From: an uncultured Methylococcaceae bacterium
Lineage (GTDB): Bacteria > Pseudomonadota > Gammaproteobacteria > Methylococcales > Methylomonadaceae
DNA: 50,615 bases
Assembly: GCA_903945375.1 (NCBI GenBank)
Contig: CAJAVP010000116.1
Coordinates: 1-50,615 of the forward strand
Direction of reading: 5' to 3'
The notes under the pieces were generated by a model. It was not told the DNA's origin and made no database searches. It was given only the letters and a program-made list of their open reading frames with translations. A program made the translations under genes and the position numbers. This document shows positions 28,232 to 37,416 of this stretch, piece by piece. Numbering within the stretch: the first letter of the stretch is position 1; each line of letters opens with the position of its first letter.

Positions 28232-28672
28232 ATGCAAAATTATCAACATCTCTTATTAGCCATCGATTATTCCACAGAGACCTGCGCTATCGCCGAAAAA
28301 GCCAAAGCCTTAGCTTTTTGTTATCACGCTAAACTCAGCATTATTCATATTTTGGATAATATCCCAATGCCCGACACGCCTTATGGCGCGGTAATCCCCT
28401 TGTCTATACCCGCTGACAATGTGTTATTGGAAGAGGAAAGGCTTAAATTCAATCAATTGTGTGACAAACTCGACATCGAATTTAATCAGCGTTGGCTTAT
28501 TTGGGGTGTTCCCAAACAAGCGATTACTGAATTTGCTTCACAACAGCAGATTGATTTAATTGTTACAGGTTCACATGCTCGACACGGCTTAGGTTTGTTA
28601 ATAGGGTCGACAGCAAACAGTGTCTTACATCATGCGGTTTGTGACATTCTAGCGGTACGAATTAGCGACTAG
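28232..28672 (+). CDS. Universal stress protein (UspA family)
   Basis: The 146-residue protein has the UspA fold. It starts with a beta-strand and Asp (HLLLAIDYS) and ends in the nucleotide-binding motif GSHARHGLGLLIGSTANSVLHH, matching G-x2-G-x9-G-(S/T). ATP-binding Usp proteins help survival under starvation and oxidative stress, with unclear mechanism. It sits 37 bases after the amine oxidase gene, whose peroxide product could be the stress it responds to (inference). Confidence 0.88.
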   Translation: MQNYQHLLLAIDYSTETCAIAEKAKALAFCYHAKLSIIHILDNIPMPDTPYGAVIPLSIPADNVLLEEERLKFNQLCDKLDIEFNQRWLIWGVPKQAITEFASQQQIDLIVTGSHARHGLGLLIGSTANSVLHHAVCDILAVRISD

Positions 28673-28725
28673 AGAATCGAGGGACGATCTAAGCTAACTC
28701 GTCGCGTTAGCAAAACCATATTAGA

Positions 28726-28765
28726 TGTGGTTAGGGGATATCTAGGCGATCAGCCCCCAACCACA
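28726..28765. terminator. Stem-loop between convergent uspA-like and gltA genes
   Basis: TGTGGTTAGGGG and CCCCCAACCACA form a long near-perfect stem with an 18-16 base loop between two converging genes. A second small stem (GCTAAC/GTTAGC, 28693-28711) lies beside it. T-runs are absent, so intrinsic termination is uncertain, but position and strength fit a bidirectional terminator. Confidence 0.45.
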
Positions 28766-28776
28766 TAATTTATCGA

Positions 28777-30078
28777 TTAATTGGATTTACGATGATCAGC
28801 GGGTACATCTCTTCGCATTGCGCCGGTGTAAAGCTGTCTAGGTCTGCCAATTTTTTGCTCAGGATCGGCAATCATTTCATCCCAATGTGCAATCCAGCCA
28901 ACGGTTCTACCCATAGCAAACATCGCGGTGAACATATTAGTAGGAATACCCAAAGCATGTAACACAATGCCTGAATAAAAATCGACATTAGGATATAGCT
29001 TTTTCTCAATGAAATACTCATCTTCCAAGGCAATACGCTCTAGTTCTAAGGCTAACTCAAATAATTTAATATCATGTAAACCGAGTTCATTAAGCACTTC
29101 ATGGCAGGTGGTGCGCATTAATCTAGCGCGTGGGTCATGGTTTTTATAAACCCGATGTCCGAAGCCCATTAAACGGAAAGGATCATTTTTATCTTTTGCC
29201 TTGTTAATAAATTCAGGAATTTTCGAGACATCGCCAATTTTTTCCAGCATATTTAACACCGCCTCGTTGGCGCCACCATGTGCGGCTCCCCACAAGCAAG
29301 CAATACCCGCTGTGATACAGGCAAAGGGATTCGCACCACTAGACCCTGCTAAACGTACCGTTGAGGTCGATGCATTTTGTTCATGATCGGCATGAAGAAT
29401 CAGTATTCTATCTAACGCACGAACCAAGACGGGATTAGCTTGATAATCATCACAAGGCGTCGCGTGCATCATACGCAAAAAGTTTTCCACGTAGCTCAAT
29501 TTATTATTGGGATACATGAATGGCAGTCCCGTACTGTATTTATGACACATCGCCACAATAGTAGGTACTTTCGCAATTAAGCGGATAGAGCACATTTCTC
29601 GGTCTTTTTTAGAACGAATATCTAGCGCATCATGATAGAAAGCCGATAACGCCCCAACGACTCCAACCATAATGGCCATCGGATGAGCATCACGACGAAA
29701 CCCTTTGAAGAAATTGGTCAATTGATCGTGCACCATCGTGTGCATGGTGATGTTATGTTGAAAGCTATCTAATTGCGTGGTGGTAGGTAACTCACCTTTG
29801 AGAATCAAGTAGCAAACTTCTAAAAAATTGCATTGCTCGGCTAATTGCTCAATAGGATAGCCTCGATACAATAAAACGCCCTCTTCACCATCAATAAACG
29901 TGATAGTCGAGCGACAACTCGCAGTTGAGTTAAACCCGGGGTCATAAGTAAATAAACCCGTTTCCCGATATAGATGCTGAACATCGATAACATTGGGCCC
30001 AGTGGTTCCAGTTAAAACAGGTAACTCACATAAAGACTGTGCATCGTCATTCAAAGTAAGACTGCGAAGATTATTCAT
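28777..30078 (-). CDS. gltA: Citrate synthase (type II)
   Basis: The 433-residue protein has citrate synthase active-site segments: [13 protein letters not shown] (His), [16 protein letters not shown] (His) and [10 protein letters not shown] (Asp), plus [16 protein letters not shown]. The length fits the hexameric, NADH-regulated type of Gram-negative bacteria. It condenses oxaloacetate and acetyl-CoA. It starts only 54 bases after eda on the same strand and is likely the last gene of the zwf-uma2-edd-eda operon, tying Entner-Doudoroff pyruvate to TCA entry. Confidence 0.95.
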   Translation of the reverse strand: MNNLRSLTLNDDAQSLCELPVLTGTTGPNVIDVQHLYRETGLFTYDPGFNSTASCRSTITFIDGEEGVLLYRGYPIEQLAEQCNFLEVCYLILKGELPTTTQLDSFQHNITMHTMVHDQLTNFFKGFRRDAHPMAIMVGVVGALSAFYHDALDIRSKKDREMCSIRLIAKVPTIVAMCHKYSTGLPFMYPNNKLSYVENFLRMMHATPCDDYQANPVLVRALDRILILHADHEQNASTSTVRLAGSSGANPFACITAGIACLWGAAHGGANEAVLNMLEKIGDVSKIPEFINKAKDKNDPFRLMGFGHRVYKNHDPRARLMRTTCHEVLNELGLHDIKLFELALELERIALEDEYFIEKKLYPNVDFYSGIVLHALGIPTNMFTAMFAMGRTVGWIAHWDEMIADPEQKIGRPRQLYTGAMRRDVPADHRKSN

Positions 30079-30132
30079 GGATTTTCTCTCTGTTTTTTAG
30101 AAACGTTAGGTGCAAGTCTAATCAAAAAAGAA

Positions 30133-30780
30133 TTAGACCTTAACACTATCAATGGCTTGTTTTGCCAATTCGGTGACTTTCGCCCAGTTTTTGGCGTTGA
30201 CGACATCCTGTGGTGCTAACCAGGATCCGCCTACGCAGGCGACATTGCTTAAAGCGAGATACGCTAAGTAATTTTCAGGGGAAATACCGCCAGTTGGACA
30301 AAACGTCACCTGCGGTACAGGGCCTGCTATGGCTTTCAGCATCGGAATACCACCAGCGGCTTCGGCGGGGAAAAACTTAAAATGATCTAAGCCGTATTCC
30401 ATGCCCAACATTAACTCAGATAATGACGCAATGCCGGGAATCAAGGCAATCGAACTGTTTTGCGCGGCGGCTAATAGTTTAGGGGTTAAACCGGGGCTGA
30501 TCGCAAAAACAGCACCAGCCGCTTCTGCGGCACTCAGTTGTTCGGGTGTGGTAATCGTGCCTGCACCCACAATTGCGTCTTTGACGTTTTCACTAATCAA
30601 TTTAATGGCTTCTAAGGCAATGGGAGTTCGCAAAGTAATTTCCAAGACTTTAATTCCGCCGGCAACCAAGGCTTTTGCTAAAGGTACCGCATTTTCAAGA
30701 TCTTGGATGACCATAACCGGCATAACCGGACCTGCGTTTAATACGTCTTTAGGTTGAATTTTCCAATTTTTTTGATTCAT
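30133..30780 (-). CDS. eda: KDPG/KHG aldolase
   Basis: The product (215 residues; E. coli Eda is 213) has the class I aldolase motifs EITLRTPIALEAI (catalytic Glu and phosphate-binding Arg) and FKFFPAEAAGGIPMLKAI with the Schiff-base Lys. It splits 2-keto-3-deoxy-6-phosphogluconate into pyruvate and glyceraldehyde 3-phosphate. An upstream extension into edd is rejected for the ATG at 30778-30780, 37 bases after edd. It catalyses the step after Edd. Confidence 0.95.
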   Translation of the reverse strand: MNQKNWKIQPKDVLNAGPVMPVMVIQDLENAVPLAKALVAGGIKVLEITLRTPIALEAIKLISENVKDAIVGAGTITTPEQLSAAEAAGAVFAISPGLTPKLLAAAQNSSIALIPGIASLSELMLGMEYGLDHFKFFPAEAAGGIPMLKAIAGPVPQVTFCPTGGISPENYLAYLALSNVACVGGSWLAPQDVVNAKNWAKVTELAKQAIDSVKV

Positions 30781-30817
30781 TTTAAATACTATTGTGAGTG
30801 AGTAAAAAGATAGAGTG

Positions 30818-32638
30818 TTAATCGCAGACAAATAAATTAGATGCGCCGGTTTCAGCCGAAGAAGCATTTAAGCGGAAACGCCCAAACATTTCTCGTCCCA
30901 TACCGTAATGATGATTTTTAGCGGAATTAGGCAACGGTTCGCGAGCGTTAAATTCATCCGCATCCACCAAAACATTGATATCACCGGTTTGCAAATTCAT
31001 CGAGATAATATCGCCATTACGAACTTTAGCTAATGGACCACCGACTTCACATTCAGGACACATATGAATGGCAGAAGGCACTTTACCGGATGCACCTGAC
31101 ATACGCCCATCTGTTACCAATGCCACTTTAAAGCCTTTATCTTGCAAAACACCTAAGGGTGGTGTCAATTTGTGTAACTCAGGCATTCCGTTCGCTCTAG
31201 GGCCTTGGAAGCGTATTACGGCTACAAAATCTTTTTCTAATTCGCCACGTTTAAACGCGGCCAGCATATCCTCTTGATCATCAAACACAATGGCTGCGGC
31301 TTCAACGTGTTGATGGTCTGCCGAGACAGCGGACAATTTAGAAATACCGCGTCCCAAATTACCGTGCATGACATGTAACCCGCCACCGGTTGCAAAAGGC
31401 TTCGCAATATCACTTAACACGTCGGTATCCAGTGAGGCCTCTGGAACAGACTCATAAACCAATTGACCGTCGATCAGTTTGGGCTCTTGCAAATAGCTGC
31501 TCATGCCACGCTTGTCAGCAACAGTTAATAAATCCTCATGCAGCAAGCCATTTCTAAGTAATTCAGCAATTAAAACCCCCATGCCGCCAGCTGCTTGGAA
31601 GTGATTAACATCCGCTGGACCATTGGGGTAGATTTTGGCGATTAATGGAATGGCTTTGGACAAGTTATCAAAATCGTCCCAGTTCAGCACGATACCTGAG
31701 GCGCGAGCAATAGCGATTAAGTGCATGGTGTGATTGGTGGAACCGCCTGTTGCCAATAATCCGATCACCGCATTAACAATCGCTTTTTCAGAAATCATGT
31801 GGGCAATAGGACGGTAATCGTCACCCAACGCGGTAAATTTTAAAACTTGCCGACCTGCTGCTTTAGTGAGTTCGTCACGCAATGGCGTGTAAGGATTGAT
31901 AAAAGAACTGCCGGGTAAATGTAAGCCCATGATTTCCATCATCATCTGATTGCTATTGGCGGTTCCATAAAAAGTACACGTACCCGGGCTGTGATAGGAG
32001 GCGGACTCGGCTTCCAATAATTCTTTACGCCCAATTTTACCGATGGCATACGCTTGTCTGGCACGCGCTTTTTCTTTATTGGTTAAACCGCTAGGCATAG
32101 GGCCTGCGGGCACAAAAATAGCGGGTAAATGACCAAAACTTAACGCCCCAATCAGCAAGCCTGGAACAATTTTATCGCACACCCCCAAATACAATGCACC
32201 ATCGAACATGTTATGACTCATGCCAATCGCGGTTGCCATGGCAATTAGATCACGACTGAATAAAGACATTTCCATACCCGCTTGACCTTGGGTAATACCA
32301 TCACACATAGCGGGTACACCACCTGCCACTTGCGCCACACCACCGGCTTCTCTAACCGCCGCTTTAATCAAATCGGGCGCGTCTTTATAAGGTTGATGCG
32401 CGGACAACATATCGTTGTATGCGGTAATAATCGCAATATTGGGTTTTTGATCGCCAGTTAAATCGGCTTTTTCTATCGCACTACACGCGGCGAAGCCGTG
32501 GGCTAAGTTACCACAGCCCATGCCGGAGCGAATTGGCTCTTTTTTTACAATACTATCAATGTATTTGAGGTAGGCTGAGCGCGTCGGATGACTGCGTTCA
32601 ATAATCTCTTGGGTTACTTTTTCAATAATGGGGTGCAT
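30818..32638 (-). CDS. edd: 6-phosphogluconate dehydratase
   Basis: The 606-residue protein is an IlvD/Edd family dehydratase. The Edd-specific N-terminus ([16 protein letters not shown]) is followed by iron-sulfur ligand segments [24 protein letters not shown] and [28 protein letters not shown] lies near residue 520. It converts 6-phosphogluconate to KDPG, the defining Entner-Doudoroff step. It lies between a Uma2-family gene and eda with gaps of 44 and 37 bases. Confidence 0.96.
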   Translation of the reverse strand: MHPIIEKVTQEIIERSHPTRSAYLKYIDSIVKKEPIRSGMGCGNLAHGFAACSAIEKADLTGDQKPNIAIITAYNDMLSAHQPYKDAPDLIKAAVREAGGVAQVAGGVPAMCDGITQGQAGMEMSLFSRDLIAMATAIGMSHNMFDGALYLGVCDKIVPGLLIGALSFGHLPAIFVPAGPMPSGLTNKEKARARQAYAIGKIGRKELLEAESASYHSPGTCTFYGTANSNQMMMEIMGLHLPGSSFINPYTPLRDELTKAAGRQVLKFTALGDDYRPIAHMISEKAIVNAVIGLLATGGSTNHTMHLIAIARASGIVLNWDDFDNLSKAIPLIAKIYPNGPADVNHFQAAGGMGVLIAELLRNGLLHEDLLTVADKRGMSSYLQEPKLIDGQLVYESVPEASLDTDVLSDIAKPFATGGGLHVMHGNLGRGISKLSAVSADHQHVEAAAIVFDDQEDMLAAFKRGELEKDFVAVIRFQGPRANGMPELHKLTPPLGVLQDKGFKVALVTDGRMSGASGKVPSAIHMCPECEVGGPLAKVRNGDIISMNLQTGDINVLVDADEFNAREPLPNSAKNHHYGMGREMFGRFRLNASSAETGASNLFVCD

Positions 32639-32682
32639 AGTTTGTCCTGTTGTTTTAACGTGTTTGCTAGGTACTTTACGGG

Positions 32683-33297
32683 TTAATCGTTATTCCATGT
32701 GTCAAAAATCTCATTAACATCGATTGCCAAATCAGGAAAACGATGCGGGCTGACCATATCATCATTGGTGTACATCGCTTTGAGTTGAAAAAGTCCATTG
32801 TCATCCAAAATAAATTGGTGAATTGCTTGCATATCGGGGTAGACCAGCCAATATTCAGCTACGCCGCTTTCCTGATAAAGCGTGTATTTCAAGTGTATGT
32901 CGCGTTTAGCATTGCCCTTGGATAAGATTTCAATAATCCATTCAGGTGCCCCCATACAGCCTTGTGTATCGATTTGTTCAGGATTGCAAATGACACATAA
33001 ATCCGGCTGAACAACTGTATGAATCTCAGTATTGGCTAAACAAGATTGCTCTCTATTGTATAAGCGCACATCAAAGGGTGCTGCATAAACACGGCAATTG
33101 TTGTGTTTAAAATAGTGATGTAACAGGCTGCTTAAATTCATCGAAATAGCTTGATGCTTGGCATTGGGTGCCGGAGACATCAACATTATTTTGCCTTTAA
33201 TCAGTTCAATGGCTTCTTTAATGTGCCAGTTTAAATAATCGGCATAACTATACGTTTGCTGTAAGTCCAATTGAGACAATTCAGTGATTTTTAGCAT
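32683..33297 (-). CDS. Uma2 family (DUF820) nuclease-like protein
   Basis: The 204-residue protein has Uma2 landmarks: [19 protein letters not shown] near 33, [10 protein letters not shown] near 97, [25 protein letters not shown] near 118-142, and AEYWLVYPD. Uma2 proteins have a PD-(D/E)xK restriction-endonuclease fold, here the Asp of QPDLCV and the Glu of WIIEIL. They are numerous in cyanobacteria and some proteobacteria with no defined role. It is inside the Entner-Doudoroff operon, between zwf and edd (gaps 45 and 44 bases), where a lactonase gene (pgl) might be expected; it does not resemble Pgl. Either it is a late insertion that kept the operon intact or its presence is functional. Confidence 0.85.
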   Translation of the reverse strand: MLKITELSQLDLQQTYSYADYLNWHIKEAIELIKGKIMLMSPAPNAKHQAISMNLSSLLHHYFKHNNCRVYAAPFDVRLYNREQSCLANTEIHTVVQPDLCVICNPEQIDTQGCMGAPEWIIEILSKGNAKRDIHLKYTLYQESGVAEYWLVYPDMQAIHQFILDDNGLFQLKAMYTNDDMVSPHRFPDLAIDVNEIFDTWNND

Positions 33298-33342
33298 GGT
33301 TCAAGTCTCACGCTTTAAAAGCATGAGGCATACCATCGCCTG

Positions 33343-34812
33343 CTATTCTTCCCACGCTCGACCATCTCGGGCAATGAGTGCTACGGAAGCCACGGGGCCC
33401 CATGTACCCGCAGGATAAACGCTGGGGGTTGCATTTAAATGTTGCCAAGCATCTTGAATGGAATCAATCCACGTCCACGCTTGCTCAATTTCTTCACGAC
33501 TTAAAAACAAGGTCGGATTGCCACGCATGGCTTCTAAGACCAATTTTTCGTAACCACCAAAAATACGGCTTTTTTTGAAAGCTTCAGAAAAGCTTAAATC
33601 TAACTTGGTCTTTTTTAGCTTAATGTGTTCGTCAATACCGGGGATTTTATTAAGGATTTCAATTTCAACCCCTTCGTTGGGCTGCAAATGAATAATCAGT
33701 TTATTAGGCGGTAGCTCGCGGAAACTGTCTTTAAAAATATTGTGCGGTAATTGTTTGAAGTAAACGACAATTTCTGTACGCTTTCCTTGCAGACGTTTAC
33801 CTGTCCGCAAATAAAACGGCACACCTGCCCACCGCCAGTTGTCAATATCAACGCGCAAGGCAACAAAACTTTCTGTGGTACTTTCAGTGTCTGCGCCTTC
33901 TTCTTCCAGATAACCCGGAACCGCCTGACCTTTCATGTAACCGGCGGTATACTGACCCCGCACCGTTTTTTCTTCAACATTACTTAGCGTAATCGGGCGT
34001 AAGGCTTTAAGGACTTTTATTTTTTCGTTGTGGATACTCTCCGCTTCGAGATTGACGGGAGGCTCCATTGCAATAAATGTCAAAATCTGTAACAAATGGT
34101 TTTGCACCATATCACGCAATTGACCGGTTTTATCAAAATACTCCCAGCGTCCTTCAATACCGACTTCTTCGGCTACCGTAATTTGAATATGGTCGATAGT
34201 ATTGTGATTCCAGTTGGTGGTAAAAATTGAATTGGCAAAACGTAATGCCAATAAATTCAATACCGTTTCTTTGCCCAAATAATGATCAATACGAAAAACT
34301 TGATGCTCATTAAACACTTTGGCAACTTCATCATTGATTTCTTTGGAAGACTTCAAATTATGACCAATGGGTTTTTCCATCACCATGCGGGATTCTTTAG
34401 TCAAAATACCGGCTTGATTTAAACCTTGGCAAATGTTTTTAAACAAAAACGGGGATACTGCAAAATAATTAACCATGACCCGCGTTTTAGCATCGGTCAC
34501 GGTTTTAAGGAGTTTGTATTGATCAAACTGAGTTAAATCGATCTGCACATAAGCCAGCCGCGCCGAAAAACGCAGCCAAACCGTCTCATCCAATTGATCG
34601 CTTAAAAACTCCTGCAAACTCGCATGAGCAATTTCGATAAATTGTGCTTGATCATAGGCATGACGATCAACGCCTATAATGCGAGTATCTCTCTCTAGTA
34701 AATTGGCATTTTCTAGTCGATAAAGTGAAATAATCAGCTTGCGACGAGATAAATCGCCAAGTGCGCCGTAGATAACCAAATCACAGGGTTTATATGCTTT
34801 TTTGTCTTTCAT
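33343..34812 (-). CDS. zwf: Glucose-6-phosphate 1-dehydrogenase
   Basis: The product (489 residues; E. coli Zwf is 491) has the coenzyme motif VIYGALGDLSRRK near residue 12, the substrate-binding RIDHYLGKETV near 180 and the later EKPIGHN-type segment. It oxidises glucose-6-phosphate to 6-phosphogluconolactone, making NADPH (or NADH). The ATG at 34810-34812 is chosen over an in-frame TTG 48 bases upstream. It heads the zwf-uma2-edd-eda-gltA run. No pgl is in the operon, so the lactone is opened by an enzyme encoded elsewhere or spontaneously. Confidence 0.95.
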   Translation of the reverse strand: MKDKKAYKPCDLVIYGALGDLSRRKLIISLYRLENANLLERDTRIIGVDRHAYDQAQFIEIAHASLQEFLSDQLDETVWLRFSARLAYVQIDLTQFDQYKLLKTVTDAKTRVMVNYFAVSPFLFKNICQGLNQAGILTKESRMVMEKPIGHNLKSSKEINDEVAKVFNEHQVFRIDHYLGKETVLNLLALRFANSIFTTNWNHNTIDHIQITVAEEVGIEGRWEYFDKTGQLRDMVQNHLLQILTFIAMEPPVNLEAESIHNEKIKVLKALRPITLSNVEEKTVRGQYTAGYMKGQAVPGYLEEEGADTESTTESFVALRVDIDNWRWAGVPFYLRTGKRLQGKRTEIVVYFKQLPHNIFKDSFRELPPNKLIIHLQPNEGVEIEILNKIPGIDEHIKLKKTKLDLSFSEAFKKSRIFGGYEKLVLEAMRGNPTLFLSREEIEQAWTWIDSIQDAWQHLNATPSVYPAGTWGPVASVALIARDGRAWEE

Positions 34813-34972
34813 AAAGGTGTTGCCAAATAAAAAAGTTGGGCTAGTCCGGATATTGAGCAAGTAATATGCCGGAAATTCAGGCTCGTATTATCGCAGAATT
34901 TGCGCCATTTTGCTGTATTGATTGCACCAAGCCTAAGCATACAACTGGCTTAGTCCGCTATTTTTCTAGGAA

Positions 34973-34993
34973 TTTGCACAAATTAAGTGCAAA
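34973..34993. promoter_or_regulatory. 21-bp palindrome between divergent zwf and mtnB
   Basis: TTTGCAC and GTGCAAA arms flank a seven-base AT-rich spacer in the 294-base gap between two divergent operons. Size and symmetry suit an operator for a dimeric repressor, placed to affect either side. The regulator is unknown. Confidence 0.4.
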
Positions 34994-35106
34994 TAATCGG
35001 CGCATCTAGCTCCTAAAGAATGCCTCAAAAATCAGTATGACGATATACAAAAAAGTCATAAATATCTGCTAAAGTAAGCACTCATTTTTTTAAATGGCAA
35101 CTGACT

Positions 35107-35727
35107 ATGATTTATACGGAAGATTTTTATAAAGCAGCCAACGAACTGATAAAAGCAGGACAGTTTATTGACAAAAAAGGCTGGGTTCCAGCGACTAGCG
35201 GTAACTTTTCGGCACGTTTACCTGATGGGACGATCGCCATCACGGTTTCTGGTAAACACAAAGGTCTATTACAAACAGAAGACATTATGTTGATTGATGC
35301 CGAAGCGAGATCCTTAGACGGTAAACAACCTTCTGCTGAAACCTTGTTACATACCTTGATTTATCAACGCTATCCGGATATTCATGCTGTTTTGCACCCG
35401 CATTCGCTTAACTCAGTTTTAATCTCACGACTTTTTAAGGGGGCTTGTCGTTTGGAAAATTACGAGTTATTAAAAGCGTTTAATGGTATAAACAGTCACG
35501 AAACCTGTATCACCATACCTATTTTTGCTAATGATCAAGATATTCCTCGTTTAGCGGCACACGTTGAAACCTATTTGGATCAACAGCCAACGTGCTATGC
35601 TTATCTCATTGCGGGGCATGGTCTTTATACGTGGAGTAAATCCGTCAATCAAACCTTGCGTTACCTTGAAGCACTAGATTTTTTATTTTCCTGTGAACTA
35701 CATCTTTACGGAGCTAATCACTCATGA
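35107..35727 (+). CDS. mtnB: Methylthioribulose-1-phosphate dehydratase
   Basis: The 206-residue class II aldolase-fold protein has the substrate loop PATSGNFSARLPDG near 28, the zinc-binding HPHSLNSVLIS near 98, and the third ligand AGHGLYTWSK near 175. It dehydrates 5-methylthioribulose 1-phosphate to the diketone phosphate in the methionine salvage pathway, which recycles methylthioadenosine from polyamine synthesis. It is the first gene of mtnBDC and overlaps mtnD by four bases (ATGA). Confidence 0.92.
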   Translation: MIYTEDFYKAANELIKAGQFIDKKGWVPATSGNFSARLPDGTIAITVSGKHKGLLQTEDIMLIDAEARSLDGKQPSAETLLHTLIYQRYPDIHAVLHPHSLNSVLISRLFKGACRLENYELLKAFNGINSHETCITIPIFANDQDIPRLAAHVETYLDQQPTCYAYLIAGHGLYTWSKSVNQTLRYLEALDFLFSCELHLYGANHS

Positions 35728-36302
35728 GCGTACTAAGTATTTATGATTTGAACACCCTAAAAGGCAATACTGCCCCCCAGCCTCTTGAGCGTTTTACGGA
35801 TTATCCTAGCATTAAAAATTATCTGGAATCCTTGAATGTGCAATTTGAACGTTGGGTCACGCATGACGAACTTGCCGATTACGCCGATCAAGACACGGTT
35901 ATCGCGGCTTATGAGCCAGAAATTAAGCGATTGATTGAAATCTACAAGTTTCAGTCCATTGATGTCATTCAAGTAAAACCCGACCATATAGACAAGCAGG
36001 CTCTGAGACAAAAGTTTCTATCTGAGCATATTCACGATGATTTTGAGGTACGTTTTTTTATAGCGGGTCACGGACTTTTTTACTTGCATGTTGACGATAA
36101 AGTATATTCGGTATTATGCGAAAAAGGTGATCTTATCAGCGTTCCATCCAACACTCCGCATTGGTTCGATATGGGAGAAAATCCCAACTTCAAAACCATT
36201 CGCCTGTTTACGACCCCCTACGGTTGGGTCGCCAACTTTACTGGCAATGAACTGGCTAAACAATTTCCAACGCTTGATCAAATCGTCAGCGAATTAGCAT
36301 GA
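35724..36302 (+). CDS. mtnD: Acireductone dioxygenase
   Basis: The 192-residue cupin has all four metal ligands: HIHDDFE near 97 (His, His, Glu) followed by VRFFIAGHGLFYLHV, and the His of SVPSNTPHWFDMG near 142. With Fe2+ it makes the 2-oxo acid precursor of methionine; with Ni2+ the same protein makes methylthiopropionate, carbon monoxide and formate. It overlaps mtnB and mtnC by ATGA at each end, so translation is coupled. Confidence 0.94.
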   Translation: MSVLSIYDLNTLKGNTAPQPLERFTDYPSIKNYLESLNVQFERWVTHDELADYADQDTVIAAYEPEIKRLIEIYKFQSIDVIQVKPDHIDKQALRQKFLSEHIHDDFEVRFFIAGHGLFYLHVDDKVYSVLCEKGDLISVPSNTPHWFDMGENPNFKTIRLFTTPYGWVANFTGNELAKQFPTLDQIVSELA

Positions 36303-36973
36303 TTAAAGCTATTGTAACGGATATTGAAGGTACAACCTCCTCTTTAACGTTTGTTAAAGAGGTTTTGTTTCCTTATGCGTACCAACATTTAGCCCACTTT
36401 GTACGTAGCCATGCTCAAGATCCAGAGATTCAAGCTCTGTTACGCGCAACAGCTGAACAAGCTGACATATCGACAGATACTGAAGTCGTGATTGTACAAT
36501 TACTCAATTGGATAGAATCCGACACTAAAGCGACTCCGCTAAAAGCCTTGCAAGGTTTAATTTGGGAAGCAGGTTACCAACAAGGTGATTTTACAGGGCA
36601 TATCTATCCCGATGCCGTCGCAAGCCTTAAAGCTTGGCATCGACAAGGGCTTAACTTATATATTTACTCCTCTGGCTCAATTCATGCACAGCAACTGTTG
36701 TTTGGTCATACCGAGTATGGCAACTTAAATTCCTTATTTGCCGGCTATTTTGATACACAAATTGGCGCTAAACGCGAACTTGAGTCCTATCAACGAATTG
36801 CACAAAAAATCGACCTACCTCCGCAAGACATTGCCTTTTTATCGGACATTAAAGAAGAATTAGATGCCGCAGCAAGTGTGGGTTTTAAAACCTTTTGGTT
36901 AAAACGAACCGAGCCATTTGCGCCACATGCAGCACATTCTCAAGTAAGCGACTTTACCGCTATTGTTATGTGA
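36299..36973 (+). CDS. mtnC: Enolase-phosphatase E1
   Basis: The 224-residue HAD-superfamily protein has VTDIEGTTSSLTFVKEVLFPYA at the N-terminus (Asp8 and Glu10, the E1 form of the DxD motif), YIYSSGSIHAQQLLF near 120 and a late IAFLSDIKEELDAA. It enolises and then dephosphorylates the diketone made by MtnB, giving the acireductone used by MtnD. The three genes carry three successive activities; mtnA, mtnN/mtnP and the final transaminase are not in this window. Confidence 0.94.
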   Translation: MIKAIVTDIEGTTSSLTFVKEVLFPYAYQHLAHFVRSHAQDPEIQALLRATAEQADISTDTEVVIVQLLNWIESDTKATPLKALQGLIWEAGYQQGDFTGHIYPDAVASLKAWHRQGLNLYIYSSGSIHAQQLLFGHTEYGNLNSLFAGYFDTQIGAKRELESYQRIAQKIDLPPQDIAFLSDIKEELDAAASVGFKTFWLKRTEPFAPHAAHSQVSDFTAIVM

Positions 36974-37048
36974 TCTAGCAAAGCACATGACCATTTTTAA
37001 TGACTACGAGTAGCACAATAGCCGACTACAAACTGCGGGTAATCGTTT

Positions 37049-37072
37049 AGCCCCCTGTAAAAATGGGCGGCT
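37049..37072 (+). terminator. Possible terminator of mtnBDC
   Basis: AGCCCCC pairs with GGGCGGCT (one bulge) around a TGTAAAAAT loop, followed by TGTTCC. The T-run is poor, so it is a weak candidate. Confidence 0.3.
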
Positions 37073-37123
37073 TGTTCCTAAGCCAGGGTCTCATTGTTAT
37101 ACACAAATGTTCTTATGCTCGTC

Positions 37124-37241
37124 ATTCCGGTATGGATTGCCGGAATCCAAAAGCCAAGGCGGGTAATAATTGGTGTTTTCACATCCCTGTGATCTGGATT
37201 CGCTAACGCGGTCTGACGGCTCCGGCAATCCATGCCGGAAT
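37124..37241. repeat. Long inverted repeat (21-bp arms)
   Basis: ATTCCGGTATGGATTGCCGGA at 37124-37144 pairs with 37221-37241 at 20 of 21 positions, with a 76-base interior. The arms themselves are near palindromes (TCCGGCAATCCATGCCGGA). This kind of unit is widely dispersed in proteobacterial genomes. A related small hairpin (CGGCAATCCTTGCCG) lies at 41757-41773. The rest of the 443-base gap between mtnC and the HerA-like gene holds a copy of the GCTTGGGAG repeat at 37282-37297 and no gene. Confidence 0.7.
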
Positions 37242-37340
37242 AACGGTTTGGAAGAACTAAATGTATAACGATAAGAAGTAGCGCTTGGGAGCGAGCGTGT
37301 AATGAATGGACAAGCTTTACCAATAAATAGGGGCTAATCG

Positions 37341-37370
37341 ATTACAACTGCGGTTTGTTTTTGCTATGAT
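37341..37370 (+). promoter_or_regulatory. Putative extended -10 promoter of the HerA-like gene
   Basis: TATGAT at 37365-37370 is preceded by TGC (extended -10) and, 18 bases upstream, by ATTACA. It lies 46 bases before the ATG at 37417. Confidence 0.4.
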
Positions 37371-37416
37371 GGTTTCATTAAGATAATAGAACAAACCTCT
37401 TCTGCATTATTCAGCT

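Noticed and set aside
32683-33297. Gene between zwf and edd considered as 6-phosphogluconolactonase
   Set aside because: Its motifs are those of the Uma2/DUF820 family; no lactonase motifs are present.
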